Part shown: positions 1 to 9,117 of the stretch, in pieces
Numbering within the stretch: position 1 is the stretch's first letter
How the letters are laid out: each line of letters opens with the position of its first letter
Assembly: GCF_900176375.1 (NCBI RefSeq)
Contig: NZ_FWYF01000003.1
Coordinates: forward strand, 1 to 64,000
Direction of reading: 5' to 3'
DNA: 64,000 nt
From: Reichenbachiella faecimaris
Lineage (GTDB): Bacteria; Bacteroidota; Bacteroidia; Cytophagales; Cyclobacteriaceae
Position numbers and translations under genes: made by a program
Notes under the pieces: model-generated
Told to the model about the DNA's origin: nothing
Databases searched by the model: none
Seen by the model: only the letters and a program-made list of their open reading frames with translations

Positions 1-15
1 AGCGAAGGCAGGTCA

Positions 16-49
16 AAGGGTTATTGAGCAATCAGTAACCCTTTTTTTG
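16..49 (+). terminator. Rho-independent terminator at the left edge
   Basis: The arms GGGTTA and TAACCC surround a 12-base loop, followed by seven T on the + strand. It would end a rightward transcript whose gene lies to the left of the window. The first 15 bases could be the tail of that gene, but this cannot be supported from so little sequence. Confidence 0.6.
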
Positions 50-173
50 TGCCCCCTTTTTCATTAAATACAAAACCTGTCCTGCCCACTAAATATTGGG
101 ACTGGGTTCCAGGAGATGCCTCTGCCACGCTATCGAAAGACTTTACAAACGGATCTTTTTTATGTCTCTTTGA

Positions 174-3173
174 TTAAGCAAGAACCCGTTCTTTTTCCGC
201 GGAGAATTCGAAATCTTCCATATTGATAAAGTGTACTTTTTCCATGATAGATACTTCGATGGAGTAAAAATCAAACTCTTCTACGACTTTACCAGTGATC
301 TTATAAACACCTTTGCCTCGAACTGGATACTTGCGTACACTTGGAGGGAAGTGGACGGTGTCAACAAAATCGCCTGCCTGATCTATAAAAGTCCCAAAGT
401 ACATTCTTGAGCCATTGGAGGTAGCAGTGTTTTTTATTGCTGTTAGATAGCCGAGCATAGTCACTTGTTTGCCTTTTTTATGAAATATGTCTTGAGCTAA
501 GGTGATATTGTCGATGGGTAAGTTTTTAACCAATATAAATGGATTTTGTAACGGAAAACCTAGAATTTCCATTTCGTCAAAACCATCTTCTCTTGGATCA
601 TGATATAGAGCAGGGAGATCATATTTTTTTTGCTGAGTTTCAAAGAGTGAGGGTTGATTATGTCGGGTAGTTTTGGATAGTAAAAGGTGTGCTTGCCACA
701 GTAGTTTCTTTTTGTTCGAATTGATTGATCTGAAGGCACCTATTCGAATCAAAATTTTAAGTTGCTCTAAGGATATATCTACTGAATGAATGAAGTGTTC
801 TAGATTGTTAAATGTACCGACAAAATTTCTTTTGTCTAATAGTTCATAAGTGGTTTGTTGGTCTAGATCATTGATGATGTCTAATCCCAAATAGATAATT
901 GTTCCTTTAATGACGGTTTCCTTTTGGGAGATATTGATACATGGGGCTTCTATGGTAGCACCGTGCATTCTTGCTTCATGGATGTAAAGATCTATTCGGT
1001 AGAACCCTCCTCCATTGTTTATTACGCTCACCAGGTATTCTAGCGGATAATGAGCTTTTAAATATAGACATTGATAACTCTCGATGGCGTAGGAGGCTGA
1101 ATGACCTTTAGCGAAAGCATAGCCTGCAAAACTCATAATCTGAAACCAAACATCTTGAGCTAACTTATCGTCATGTCCCATTTCCTTGCAACGCTTGAAA
1201 AACTGGATCTCGACTTCTTTGAATTCTGCTCTGGAACGGTATTTCCCAGACATGCCTCGACGTAATCTATCAGCTTCACCTAGAGTGAGTCCGGCGAAAT
1301 AATGGGCTACTTTGATTACGTCTTCTTGATAAACCATCACACCATAGGTTTCGGGCATTAATTCAGCTAGTACTGGATGAGCTTCTTTTCTGCGTTCGGG
1401 TATGCGGAAACGTAAAATATATTCACGCATCATACCTGACTTGGCCACGCCTGGGCGGATCACAGAACTAGCTGCAACCAGGCCAAGGTAATGGTCAGCT
1501 TTCAATTTTTTGAGCAACATACGCATGGCTGGAGATTCTACATAAAAGCAGCCAATGGCTCTGCCATTGCGTAATAAGTCTTTTACTTTCTCATCTTCAA
1601 AAAATCGTTTGGTGTCGTGAATGTCAATAGTTGGATGATCGGGGTTGTTTTCTTTAATAATGGCTAAAGAATCCTTGATTTTACCTAGGCCACGTTGGCT
1701 AAGAATGTCAAACTTAAAAAGGCCGACATCTTCGGCTTCTACCATGTCAAAATGAGTGATGGGGAAGCCTTTAGGAGGAAGACTTGTAGCTGTATAATGG
1801 TAAATAGGTTTTTCGGAAATAATGATGCCACTGGCATGTACGCTAAGATGGCTGGGGATTCCATTGAGCAAAAAGGCGTATTGTAAGACCAGACGAGCGA
1901 GGCCGTCTTCTTTCTTCAAAGCTTTTTTAATGTCTTCTTCTCTGGTCATTGTTAATGCACTGATTTCATGTGGGGGAAGACCACACACTTTACCCAGTTC
2001 GCGAACTGCAGCTTTGAACTTGAAGGTGCTATAGGTCGCTAGTAGGCATGTATGATCATGGCCAAATGTGTCAAATATATATCTGGTGATATCTTCACGA
2101 TCACGCCATGAAAAATCAATATCAAAATCAGGTGGATTTTTACGATAGAGATTGATGAACCGTTCGAAATATAAGTCCAGCTCGATGGGATCTACGTCAG
2201 TTATTCTTAGCAAATAGGCTACAATGCTATTGGCACCACTGCCTCTGCCTACATAAAAATATTTTTGACGTAAGGCATAGTTGATAATATCCCAATTGAC
2301 TAAAAAGTAAGATACAAAACCTTTCTGTTGGATAATTTTCAACTCGAGAGCTAATCTTCTATAAATTTTGAAACTGGGCTTTTTGTATCTATAAGGAATG
2401 CCTTCAAGGCATTTTGATCTAATGAGTTCGTAGTCCTTTTCAGGTGAACCAGTATAGGTATTGATGTTTTTGTGCGGAAATTGATCGCCAAATTCAAAAT
2501 GAATTTTACAGGTACTAATAATATGTTCAGTGTTTTTAATCAGTAATGGAAGGTCTTTATAGCTTGCCAATAGATCACTTTTGGAAAGCATTAAATTTGA
2601 GGGGTTACCCTCTTCACTTTGGGCTAATTTGCTTAGGAGTGTGTTGTTGTCGATAGCCCGAAGCAGTCTATGAATATTGAAGTCTTGTTTGTGACGAAAT
2701 GATACAGTAGGAAGGGCAATTAGTTTATGCTGGTGGTTCTTCCATTTGGAGAAGGCCACTTTTAATACCTCACTTGGATCAATACCTATATATTCATTTT
2801 CATATAATGGCAATTCCAATGATGACGAAAAGGGGTAAATGATATATACATTTTCAAACTGAGGTGCTCGATTTGGAATTTCTAGTTTATTATGAAGATG
2901 TTTGGATAAGAAGATATTGATCTCCTGAAAACCTTTATTGTTTTTGGCAATGGCTACGAATTGTTGTTTGGTACCATTGCGAAAGTCCACACCAATCATA
3001 GGGCGAATGCCATATTTAGGAGCGTCTCTAATAAATCTCATGCACCCTGCTGTACTGTTGATGTCGGTCAGGGCGAAAGCAGGTATACCCTTTTTCTGTG
3101 CTTCTTCAAGCAGAGCGTTGATGGGCATTACACCATATTTAAAGCTGAAATATGAATGTGTATTAAGGTACAT
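174..3173 (-). CDS. dnaE: DNA polymerase III alpha subunit, short DnaE type
   Basis: C-family DNA polymerase of 999 residues. An N-terminal PHP domain (residues about 1-70 and onward), the polymerase core with the catalytic acidic motif PDFDIDF near residues 346-352, helix-hairpin-helix segments and a C-terminal OB-fold near residues 890-990 can be followed. It is clearly shorter than a replicative DnaE (about 1150-1450 residues) and close in size to the error-prone DnaE2 group. The first PHP metal motif reads LNTHS instead of the usual LHxHS, so the PHP site is probably degenerate and non-proofreading. It lies 63 nt downstream of dinB on the same strand, which suggests a damage-inducible translesion operon. 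That role is inferred from size and neighbour; an accessory replicative enzyme cannot be excluded. Confidence 0.88.
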   Translation of the reverse strand: MYLNTHSYFSFKYGVMPINALLEEAQKKGIPAFALTDINSTAGCMRFIRDAPKYGIRPMIGVDFRNGTKQQFVAIAKNNKGFQEINIFLSKHLHNKLEIPNRAPQFENVYIIYPFSSSLELPLYENEYIGIDPSEVLKVAFSKWKNHQHKLIALPTVSFRHKQDFNIHRLLRAIDNNTLLSKLAQSEEGNPSNLMLSKSDLLASYKDLPLLIKNTEHIISTCKIHFEFGDQFPHKNINTYTGSPEKDYELIRSKCLEGIPYRYKKPSFKIYRRLALELKIIQQKGFVSYFLVNWDIINYALRQKYFYVGRGSGANSIVAYLLRITDVDPIELDLYFERFINLYRKNPPDFDIDFSWRDREDITRYIFDTFGHDHTCLLATYSTFKFKAAVRELGKVCGLPPHEISALTMTREEDIKKALKKEDGLARLVLQYAFLLNGIPSHLSVHASGIIISEKPIYHYTATSLPPKGFPITHFDMVEAEDVGLFKFDILSQRGLGKIKDSLAIIKENNPDHPTIDIHDTKRFFEDEKVKDLLRNGRAIGCFYVESPAMRMLLKKLKADHYLGLVAASSVIRPGVAKSGMMREYILRFRIPERRKEAHPVLAELMPETYGVMVYQEDVIKVAHYFAGLTLGEADRLRRGMSGKYRSRAEFKEVEIQFFKRCKEMGHDDKLAQDVWFQIMSFAGYAFAKGHSASYAIESYQCLYLKAHYPLEYLVSVINNGGGFYRIDLYIHEARMHGATIEAPCINISQKETVIKGTIIYLGLDIINDLDQQTTYELLDKRNFVGTFNNLEHFIHSVDISLEQLKILIRIGAFRSINSNKKKLLWQAHLLLSKTTRHNQPSLFETQQKKYDLPALYHDPREDGFDEMEILGFPLQNPFILVKNLPIDNITLAQDIFHKKGKQVTMLGYLTAIKNTATSNGSRMYFGTFIDQAGDFVDTVHFPPSVRKYPVRGKGVYKITGKVVEEFDFYSIEVSIMEKVHFINMEDFEFSAEKERVLA

Positions 3174-3236
3174 CTTCTCTGAATTTTAATGTATGCTCAT
3201 GCTTTAGGGGCTCAGTATGGTATTTCATTCTTTTTT

Positions 3237-4454
3237 CTAATTTCTTCTATTGGCTAGTAATGGTGGTGGTTCTCCAGTGAAGGGGTTGAACCGACTAATG
3301 GTTCGTGCTTCAATGCCTGAAGCTCGCATCACTTTGCGGTCGCCGTGTTTGTCACGGATCTTGTCCATGGCTTGATACAAGCGGATGGTTTCTTCGGTAT
3401 CTTCAAAAAGATTGATTTGATAATGGCCTTCTGCCAAGTGACTATAGCGTACGCCAATGAGTCGCACTAAAAGGCGTTTGTTGTACAATCGATCAAACAT
3501 CTCCATGATTTTGGGGATCAGCACATGATCAGCGGCCGTATGTGCCACCTTATTTTGAAGGGTATAAGTATTAAAATCAGAGTAGCGGATTTTTATTGTG
3601 ATGCAGGCGGTTAGCTTTTTCCCTCTTCTTAGTTGAAAGGCTAAGTTTTCGGCCATGGCTAGCATAATAGCTTTAAGCTTGACCACGTCTGTAGTGTCTC
3701 TGTCGAAGGTACGCTCAGTGGAAATGGATTTTCTTTCTTGATGGGGAATGACAAGCGAATTGTCAATCCCTTGGGCTTTTTTCCACATTTTGATGCCATG
3801 AAGGCCAAAGGCTCTTTCCATTAATTCCACAGGCATTCCTTGGAGGGTGTGAATATATTTAATACCCAATTGGCGAAGTGCATGATAGGTTTTGTCTCCT
3901 ACCATTGGGATTTTTTTTACTAAAAGAGGAGCAAGAAAAGCTTTTTCCTGTCCAGGCATAATTTGCAATTGATTGTCAGGTTTGACCTCATTGGTGGCTA
4001 CTTTGGACACTGTTTTATTTTGTGAAAGCCCAAAAGAAATAGGTAATCCTGTGTTTTGCACGATCTTTTTTTTGATCTCTGTAGCCCATTGCATACAGCC
4101 AAAAAAATGATCCATACCTGTGAGGTCGATATAAAATTCGTCGATCGAAGATTTCTCAAACAATGGCACATTCTCTCGGATAATTTCCGTGACCTCCTGT
4201 GATTTTTTGGTGTATAGACCAGAATTGCCTTTGATGATAATGGCATCAGGACATAACTGCCGGGCCATTTTCATCGGCATGGCCGAATGAATGCCAAAAG
4301 CACGTGCTTCATAGCTGCAAGAGGCTACTACGCCACGATCTGAAGTTCCTCCAATCAGTACGGGTTTGCCTATGAGCTTAGGCTCTAATAACCGTTCACA
4401 GGAGACAAAGAAGGTGTCCAGATCCATGTGTACAATGGACTTTTGATAGCTCAT
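3237..4454 (-). CDS. dinB: DNA polymerase IV (Y-family translesion polymerase)
   Basis: Y-family polymerase of 405 residues. The first catalytic motif HMDLDTFF (Asp11, Asp13) and the second motif SSIDEFYIDLTG (about residues 103-114) are intact. Helix-hairpin-helix motifs follow (VGDKTYHALRQLGI), and the C-terminal little-finger domain runs from about residue 245. The protein would insert nucleotides opposite damaged bases. It is the first gene of a leftward pair with the short DnaE, like the ImuB/DnaE2-type mutasomes of other phyla, but with an ordinary active DinB rather than a catalytically dead ImuB. The promoter region holds nested inverted repeats described separately. I see no clamp-binding motif that I can name with confidence. 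Confidence 0.93.
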   Translation of the reverse strand: MSYQKSIVHMDLDTFFVSCERLLEPKLIGKPVLIGGTSDRGVVASCSYEARAFGIHSAMPMKMARQLCPDAIIIKGNSGLYTKKSQEVTEIIRENVPLFEKSSIDEFYIDLTGMDHFFGCMQWATEIKKKIVQNTGLPISFGLSQNKTVSKVATNEVKPDNQLQIMPGQEKAFLAPLLVKKIPMVGDKTYHALRQLGIKYIHTLQGMPVELMERAFGLHGIKMWKKAQGIDNSLVIPHQERKSISTERTFDRDTTDVVKLKAIMLAMAENLAFQLRRGKKLTACITIKIRYSDFNTYTLQNKVAHTAADHVLIPKIMEMFDRLYNKRLLVRLIGVRYSHLAEGHYQINLFEDTEETIRLYQAMDKIRDKHGDRKVMRASGIEARTISRFNPFTGEPPPLLANRRN

Positions 4455-4474
4455 ATCCTTTTGAAGTTTTTAAC

Positions 4475-4520
4475 AAAAATACTAAATAAAATAGTAATAA
4501 CTAAAATAATTAGTATTTTT
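4475..4520 (-). promoter_or_regulatory. Nested inverted repeat upstream of dinB-dnaE
   Basis: A perfect 11-bp inverted repeat (AAAAATACTAA at 4475-4485, TTAGTATTTTT at 4510-4520) encloses a second short dyad TAGT-N4-ACTA at 4492-4503. It starts 20 bp upstream of the dinB start codon and fills most of the 89-bp gap to the divergent gene. The position fits an operator for a repressor of the polymerase pair. The cognate regulator is not in this window, and the sequence is not the proteobacterial LexA box. Confidence 0.4.
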
Positions 4521-4543
4521 AAAGTTCATTCAAATTGTGCTAG

Positions 4544-5101
4544 ATGGGAGCTCTCTTAGAATATTTGATTCTTTTTTCACCTTCTATAGGTGTGAGGCTC
4601 GATGTTGCGGAACTCAAAAGGCAATTTGAGAAGCGATATGGATATTTTAAAAGTCGTTATTCTATTGGACATGTCACAGTGGGTAAAGTAGGTATTGTCT
4701 CAGGGAAGGAGGAATGGTTTTTTACACATCTGGGATCTCAGATAAGAGAAATAGAATGTTTTAGATTCAGAATTAATGGCTTTGATAAATTTAGTGGTTC
4801 GTGTACAATCTATGCTTGCTTTGAAGAGAGTGGGAATTTTAAAATGGTTGGCGAGGCACTTCGAAGAACATCAGAAGTGCATTATTTGAAAAAGTTAAAA
4901 AGGATTAATTCTACTCCCCACCTTACAATTGCTAAGCAACTAAAACCCTGGATATTTGAAAGGGCTTATTACCCTGAATATTGTGTAAAAAAGTATAAGA
5001 AAACTTTTGATGCGTATGAGGTGACAGTTTTGCGCAGGGCTTATGAGTGGCAGAAGTATGAGATGTTTAAGAAGCTGCCGATGCTAGACTCAGAATACTA
5101 G
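4544..5101 (+). CDS. 2H phosphoesterase (2'-5' RNA ligase superfamily)
   Basis: A 185-residue protein with the two HxT motifs that define the 2H phosphoesterase fold: GHVTV (His43, Thr45) and PHLTI (His126, Thr128). Their spacing of about 83 residues is typical. The family hydrolyses or ligates 2',5' or cyclic phosphodiesters in RNA or nucleotides; the substrate here is unknown. The gene is divergent from dinB and its stop codon TAG uses the first G of the REP-like repeat at 5101. It has no obvious operon partner. A second, only distantly similar member lies at 54795-55478. Confidence 0.8.
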   Translation: MGALLEYLILFSPSIGVRLDVAELKRQFEKRYGYFKSRYSIGHVTVGKVGIVSGKEEWFFTHLGSQIREIECFRFRINGFDKFSGSCTIYACFEESGNFKMVGEALRRTSEVHYLKKLKRINSTPHLTIAKQLKPWIFERAYYPEYCVKKYKKTFDAYEVTVLRRAYEWQKYEMFKKLPMLDSEY

Positions 5102-5199
5102 TGGAAGTACGACTGATAGCTTTTTATCTAAACTAGATACTAGGTTTGTTGTTCAGAGTTAAATTGGCTTGACAGCTTAGGTTCAAGTCGTACTTCCAC
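5101..5199 (+). repeat. REP-like palindromic repeat, left copy
   Basis: The termini GTGGAAGTACGACT (5101-5114) and AGTCGTACTTCCAC (5186-5199) form a perfect 14-bp inverted repeat enclosing about 70 bp. Inside are GATAGCTTTT next to the left arm and GTTGTTCAGAGTT near the middle; both are also present in the right copy. The two copies are in direct orientation on either side of the RAYT gene, the arrangement expected for a transposase that recognises these palindromes. Confidence 0.85.
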
Positions 5200-5229
5200 T
5201 TTCTACCTTTTTTAACTATTTTTAATAAT

Positions 5230-5793
5230 ATGGAACCTAACCAGATGTATCACCTCTTTAACCGAGGTAATAATAGAGGGCTCGTTTTCTTTAAGGATAA
5301 AAATTACTCTTATTTCCTAAATAAAGTAAAAAGGCATTTGCTACCTCATGTAGATGTATTGGCATATTGTTTAATGCCTAATCATTTTCATCTACAGGTA
5401 TACACTAAAAATGATTTCGATTTTGTGGCTTATGGTCATGCGCTAAAAATCATGTTGAGTTCTTATACGAGAGGCATCAATGTACAGGAAGGAAGAACTG
5501 GTTCTTTATTTCAGCAGCACACCAAGAAAAAAATACTTACTAATTATGGCTTTGTCTGTTTTCATTATATCCATCAAAACCCTATGAGGACTGGTTTGGT
5601 TAGTAAAATGGAAGATTGGCCCTATTGCTCTTTTAACAATTATTTCAAAGGATTACATGATACCATTTGCAATCACAATCTGGCTTGTGAGCTGTTAGAT
5701 TTACCCATAGACCCGAGTGAATTTTATGATTTATCATATCAGGTGATTAATTATAATGGAAATGGAAGTACGACTGATAGCTTTTCCTCATGA
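5230..5793 (+). CDS. REP-associated tyrosine transposase (RAYT, Y1 family)
   Basis: A single-domain Y1 transposase of 187 residues related to IS200/IS605 TnpA. It carries the HUH motif (MPNHFHL, His52 and His54), a GSLFQ motif near residues 91-95, and the presumed catalytic tyrosine in FHYIHQNP (Tyr113). RAYT proteins cut and rejoin single-stranded palindromic repeats and are usually domesticated, present as single copies with dispersed REP elements. The gene lies between two direct copies of such a repeat (5101-5199, 5763-5848). The last six or so codons run into the right copy, so the repeat supplies the C-terminus and the TGA stop. All catalytic residues appear intact, so it may be active. 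Confidence 0.9.
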   Translation: MEPNQMYHLFNRGNNRGLVFFKDKNYSYFLNKVKRHLLPHVDVLAYCLMPNHFHLQVYTKNDFDFVAYGHALKIMLSSYTRGINVQEGRTGSLFQQHTKKKILTNYGFVCFHYIHQNPMRTGLVSKMEDWPYCSFNNYFKGLHDTICNHNLACELLDLPIDPSEFYDLSYQVINYNGNGSTTDSFSS

Positions 5794-5848
5794 TCAGACA
5801 ATGGGAGTGTTGTTCAGAGTTTGAACTGATCCATAAGTTGTACTTCCA
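5763..5848 (+). repeat. REP-like palindromic repeat, right copy
   Basis: The left arm TGGAAGTACGACT (5763-5775) pairs with AGTTGTACTTCCA (5836-5848), with one G-T type mismatch. The copy shares the stretch from GGAAGTACGACT through GATAGCTTTT and the internal GTTGTTCAGAGTT with the left copy at 5101, in the same orientation. It overlaps the 3' end of the RAYT gene and ends 8 bp before the stop codon of the convergent permease gene. Confidence 0.85.
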
Positions 5849-5856
5849 CTCTTTAA

Positions 5857-8334
5857 TCACTCATGATTCAGCGCATCTACTGGATTGGCAGTAGCAGACT
5901 TGAGGGTCTGGTAGCTGATGGTGATAGCTGTCACTAAGAGTACCACTATGCCAGAGTAGACAAACGAAGCCCACCCGATGTCGATACGATAAGGATAGTT
6001 GTCGAGCCACTGATCCATCAGGTAATAACTCACTGGCCAGATAATGACTGTGGCAGTGCCTACAAGTATCAAAAACTCTTTAGAGAGCAACTGAATGATG
6101 CTAAATATGGAGCTGCCCAGTACTTTTCTAATAGCAATCTCTCTGGCGCGCTGGATGGCCGTGAATGAGGACAAACCAAACAACCCCAAACAGCCTACTA
6201 TAATGGCCAGAATAGAGAAGGTGGCAAACAAGTCTTTGAACTGGCGCTCAGATTCGTAGTAGCTATTGAAATACTCATCCAAGAAAAAATAATGGAACGG
6301 ATTGCCAGGAAAGCTTTTGTACCACTGTTCTTCTATGGAGGAGATGGCTTGAGCGGATTGATCCATATTTACTTTGATCATGAAATATTCTGAACCAGCA
6401 CCACTAAGGTATATCAAGGTTTTAGGTTTTTCTTCTTTCAGGCTTTCTTGATGGTAGTCAGACATTACACCAACTACAGATGGACTCCAGCGAAATCTTT
6501 CTATTTCTATGCGTTTGCCAATGGCCTCTTCAGGCTTTTCGAATCCCAAAGCCCTTGATGCATTTTCTGTGAGGATAACCAAGCTGTCTAAGTCATCACG
6601 TAGCTCTTCGGAAAATGCTCTACCCGCAATGATCTCCATGTTCATAGATTCTGAAAAATCGAAGTCAATACCGGCCACACTCAAGGGTACGGCTTCGTCC
6701 TGGCTTTGTAGGTTTGTGCGTATAGGCGTTTTGAAACGCAGCTTTTTACCTGGCAACAAGGTAGAGCCTGCTACCGACTGAATTTCGGGCCTTTGTTTTA
6801 AACCTGCTTTGAAGGATTTTATTCTATTAGATCTTACTTCGCGTGAAGTATCCTGTTTTGGTGGGCGTTCTACCACGATGGTTTGCTCCATATCAAAACC
6901 AAGGTCTCTGCTCTGCATATATTCCATCTGGTCGAATACAGTTGCTGTACCTACGATCAAGGCAACAGACATGGCAAATTGAAAAATGACCAATGCTTTT
7001 CTTAGGGCTACTCCACCAGACGAAGTTTTTAGTTTGCCATGCAAGACTTGCATAGGCTTGAATGACGAAAGCACAAAGGCTGGATAAATGCCAGATAAAA
7101 GTGACCCAATAAATACTACACTGACTACCATCACCCAAAACCAGGCTTGTATCCAGATGATATAAGTTAAAGGGGTACCACTCAGGTTATGGAATAGATT
7201 GCCAGTAATAAAAATGAAAATAAATGCCACTAACATAGCCAAACTGTTGATGACTAGTGACTCTACTAAAAACTGGACAATCAATGAAGATCTGTGCGAG
7301 CCCATTACCTTACGAAGACCTACTTCTCTTCCTCTATCAAAAGAGCGCGCCGTGCTTAGATTGATATAATTTACCCAAGCAATAAATAAAATGAAGTACG
7401 CAATAATGGAGATATAAAACACACCGTCTCCATTGCCATTGACTTCAGCTTCGTCTGTCAAATTCGAGTAAAGATGAATGTCGTTGAGCGGCTGCAAAGA
7501 CAATACATCTTTCATGTTTTTCTCCTTGTTCTCTGGTTTGTATTTATCTATGAGAGTAGCGAAACGCGACTCAAGTCTTTGAGGGTTGGCAGTGGGTTCC
7601 AGTTTTATGTAAGTATAGAAGTCCTTTCTTCTCCACCCATTTCCATATCGTTTTTTAGCCCACCCATTTCCACTAGTGTCTCTGGTAAATAGGGTGTTGA
7701 ATGAAATGAGTACATCAAATTTGAGATGTGTGTTTTCAGGGACATCTTCAAATACTCCTGTGACTGTACATAATTCATCATTGAAATCATCATCTTCCAA
7801 TCGAAGCAGTTTGCCCATTGGGTTTTCATTTCCAAAATACTTTTTGGCCATGGATGCTGAGATGACAATGGTATGTGGTTTTTCTAATGCAGTAGCAGCA
7901 TCACCCTGAATCATTGGTATGGAAAACATAGGCAAGAAGGCAGCTTCGGCATATAAAAATCTCTTGTGTTTTAAGACCTGAGGATTGGTTTCTCCATTTT
8001 CTGAGGTAATAACCACGTTGTTTTTCGAGCCCATATTGTAGAGCTTGGCTGAGCTAGTGACTTCAGGAAACTCTTCTAGTAAAGCAGGGCCTGCTCCTGG
8101 ATAGTTTTCAGAACTTTTATAGATGAGTTCTCCATTTTGATAAACATCCAATTGAACCCGATAGATATCTTCATTATCAGAAATGTGTTGTTCATAGCTC
8201 TTTTCAAAAGCTACAAAATGATTGATCATTAAGAATGCTGCCAGACCAATGGCCAGTCCGAAAATATTGATGAAAGAGTATAATTTGTTCTTGAGTAGGC
8301 TGCGAACAGCTACGTTGAAATAGTTTTTGAGCAT
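5857..8334 (-). CDS. ABC transporter permease, MacB/FtsX type with two periplasmic domains
   Basis: An 825-residue permease with the MacB_PCD-FtsX architecture duplicated: a transmembrane segment at residues about 20-40, a periplasmic domain, a cluster of membrane helices around 300-440, a second periplasmic domain and a final FtsX domain with FGLSSFTAIQRAREIAIRK near residue 710. This family (type VII ABC or mechanotransmission permeases) is abundant in Cytophagales and often acts in peptide efflux or envelope-stress handling. The ATPase partner is not adjacent. It is the last gene of a leftward group behind a LytS kinase and LytTR regulator, 86 nt away, so the pair probably controls it. The substrate is unknown. 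Confidence 0.85.
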   Translation of the reverse strand: MLKNYFNVAVRSLLKNKLYSFINIFGLAIGLAAFLMINHFVAFEKSYEQHISDNEDIYRVQLDVYQNGELIYKSSENYPGAGPALLEEFPEVTSSAKLYNMGSKNNVVITSENGETNPQVLKHKRFLYAEAAFLPMFSIPMIQGDAATALEKPHTIVISASMAKKYFGNENPMGKLLRLEDDDFNDELCTVTGVFEDVPENTHLKFDVLISFNTLFTRDTSGNGWAKKRYGNGWRRKDFYTYIKLEPTANPQRLESRFATLIDKYKPENKEKNMKDVLSLQPLNDIHLYSNLTDEAEVNGNGDGVFYISIIAYFILFIAWVNYINLSTARSFDRGREVGLRKVMGSHRSSLIVQFLVESLVINSLAMLVAFIFIFITGNLFHNLSGTPLTYIIWIQAWFWVMVVSVVFIGSLLSGIYPAFVLSSFKPMQVLHGKLKTSSGGVALRKALVIFQFAMSVALIVGTATVFDQMEYMQSRDLGFDMEQTIVVERPPKQDTSREVRSNRIKSFKAGLKQRPEIQSVAGSTLLPGKKLRFKTPIRTNLQSQDEAVPLSVAGIDFDFSESMNMEIIAGRAFSEELRDDLDSLVILTENASRALGFEKPEEAIGKRIEIERFRWSPSVVGVMSDYHQESLKEEKPKTLIYLSGAGSEYFMIKVNMDQSAQAISSIEEQWYKSFPGNPFHYFFLDEYFNSYYESERQFKDLFATFSILAIIVGCLGLFGLSSFTAIQRAREIAIRKVLGSSIFSIIQLLSKEFLILVGTATVIIWPVSYYLMDQWLDNYPYRIDIGWASFVYSGIVVLLVTAITISYQTLKSATANPVDALNHE

Positions 8335-8420
8335 TGGTTTGAGTTTTTGGTTACTAAGAAGATGTCATAACCTCCCAAAAAGTTGCAGGAAGGAAGATAA
8401 AATTCGTAGTAGAGGGTTTA

Positions 8421-9113
8421 TCACATGATGTATTTCTTAAGAAGTTCTTCTTTATACGCTCTTCCAATGGGAATGACATTGCTACCTATCAAGTAAATCT
8501 GATTGCCAACTATTTTATCAATTTTGGCTGTATTGATCAGGTATGATTTGTGTACCCTTACAAATTGAAGCTTTGTAAGCTGCTCCTCCCAATTTTTCAA
8601 TGATTCTGAGGAGAGGTGTTTTTTTGATGAGAGATGAATCTCTGTGTAGTCAGCATCAGATTTGATATAATAGATATCCGTCAGGTTTATACGAATGTGC
8701 TCATATCCTGACTTGATAAAAATCTCTTGGTTTTGGCCTCCTTTTCTTTCTGATGACGCAGCCTGTCGTAATGCAGTTACCTTGGACACGGCTTTGACGA
8801 ACCGCTCGAATGAAAAGGGTTTCAGAAGATAATCCACCACATTGAACTCATAACTCTCCAGGGCATAGTCAGAAAACGCTGTTGTCAATATAACATGGGA
8901 TGCATTTGGAAGTGTTTTCAGAAAGTCAATTCCAGATATTTTAGGTAGGTGAATATCCAAAAACAGGAGATCAATACTTTGAGTATTAATAGTATCTATG
9001 GCTTGCAGTGCATCAGAATAGGTGCCTATCAAGCGCAAGGTTCCGATATCTTCAATATACCTTTTGAGGATGCGCTGGGCAGGAAGCTGATCTTCTATGA
9101 TGATGCAGTTCAT
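8421..9113 (-). CDS. LytTR-family response regulator
   Basis: A 230-residue regulator with an N-terminal receiver domain (phospho-acceptor Asp in LFLDIHLPKISG, about residue 55, and conserved Lys in LLKPFSF, about residue 98) and a C-terminal LytTR DNA-binding domain (about residues 130-230, containing FVRVHKSYLINTAKID). It is translated 4 nt after the kinase gene at 9118-10131, so the two form a cognate pair. The permease downstream is the most obvious target; the long inverted repeat at 10174-10244 in front of the operon could be its site, but this is inference. Confidence 0.92.
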   Translation of the reverse strand: MNCIIIEDQLPAQRILKRYIEDIGTLRLIGTYSDALQAIDTINTQSIDLLFLDIHLPKISGIDFLKTLPNASHVILTTAFSDYALESYEFNVVDYLLKPFSFERFVKAVSKVTALRQAASSERKGGQNQEIFIKSGYEHIRINLTDIYYIKSDADYTEIHLSSKKHLSSESLKNWEEQLTKLQFVRVHKSYLINTAKIDKIVGNQIYLIGSNVIPIGRAYKEELLKKYIM

Positions 9114-9117
9114 TTTT

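Noticed and set aside
21-173. Open frame on the minus strand directly after the dnaE stop codon, same frame, about 50 codons
   Set aside because: It has no ATG, runs through the left-edge terminator hairpin, and resembles nothing I know. A read-through extension of DnaE is not supported.
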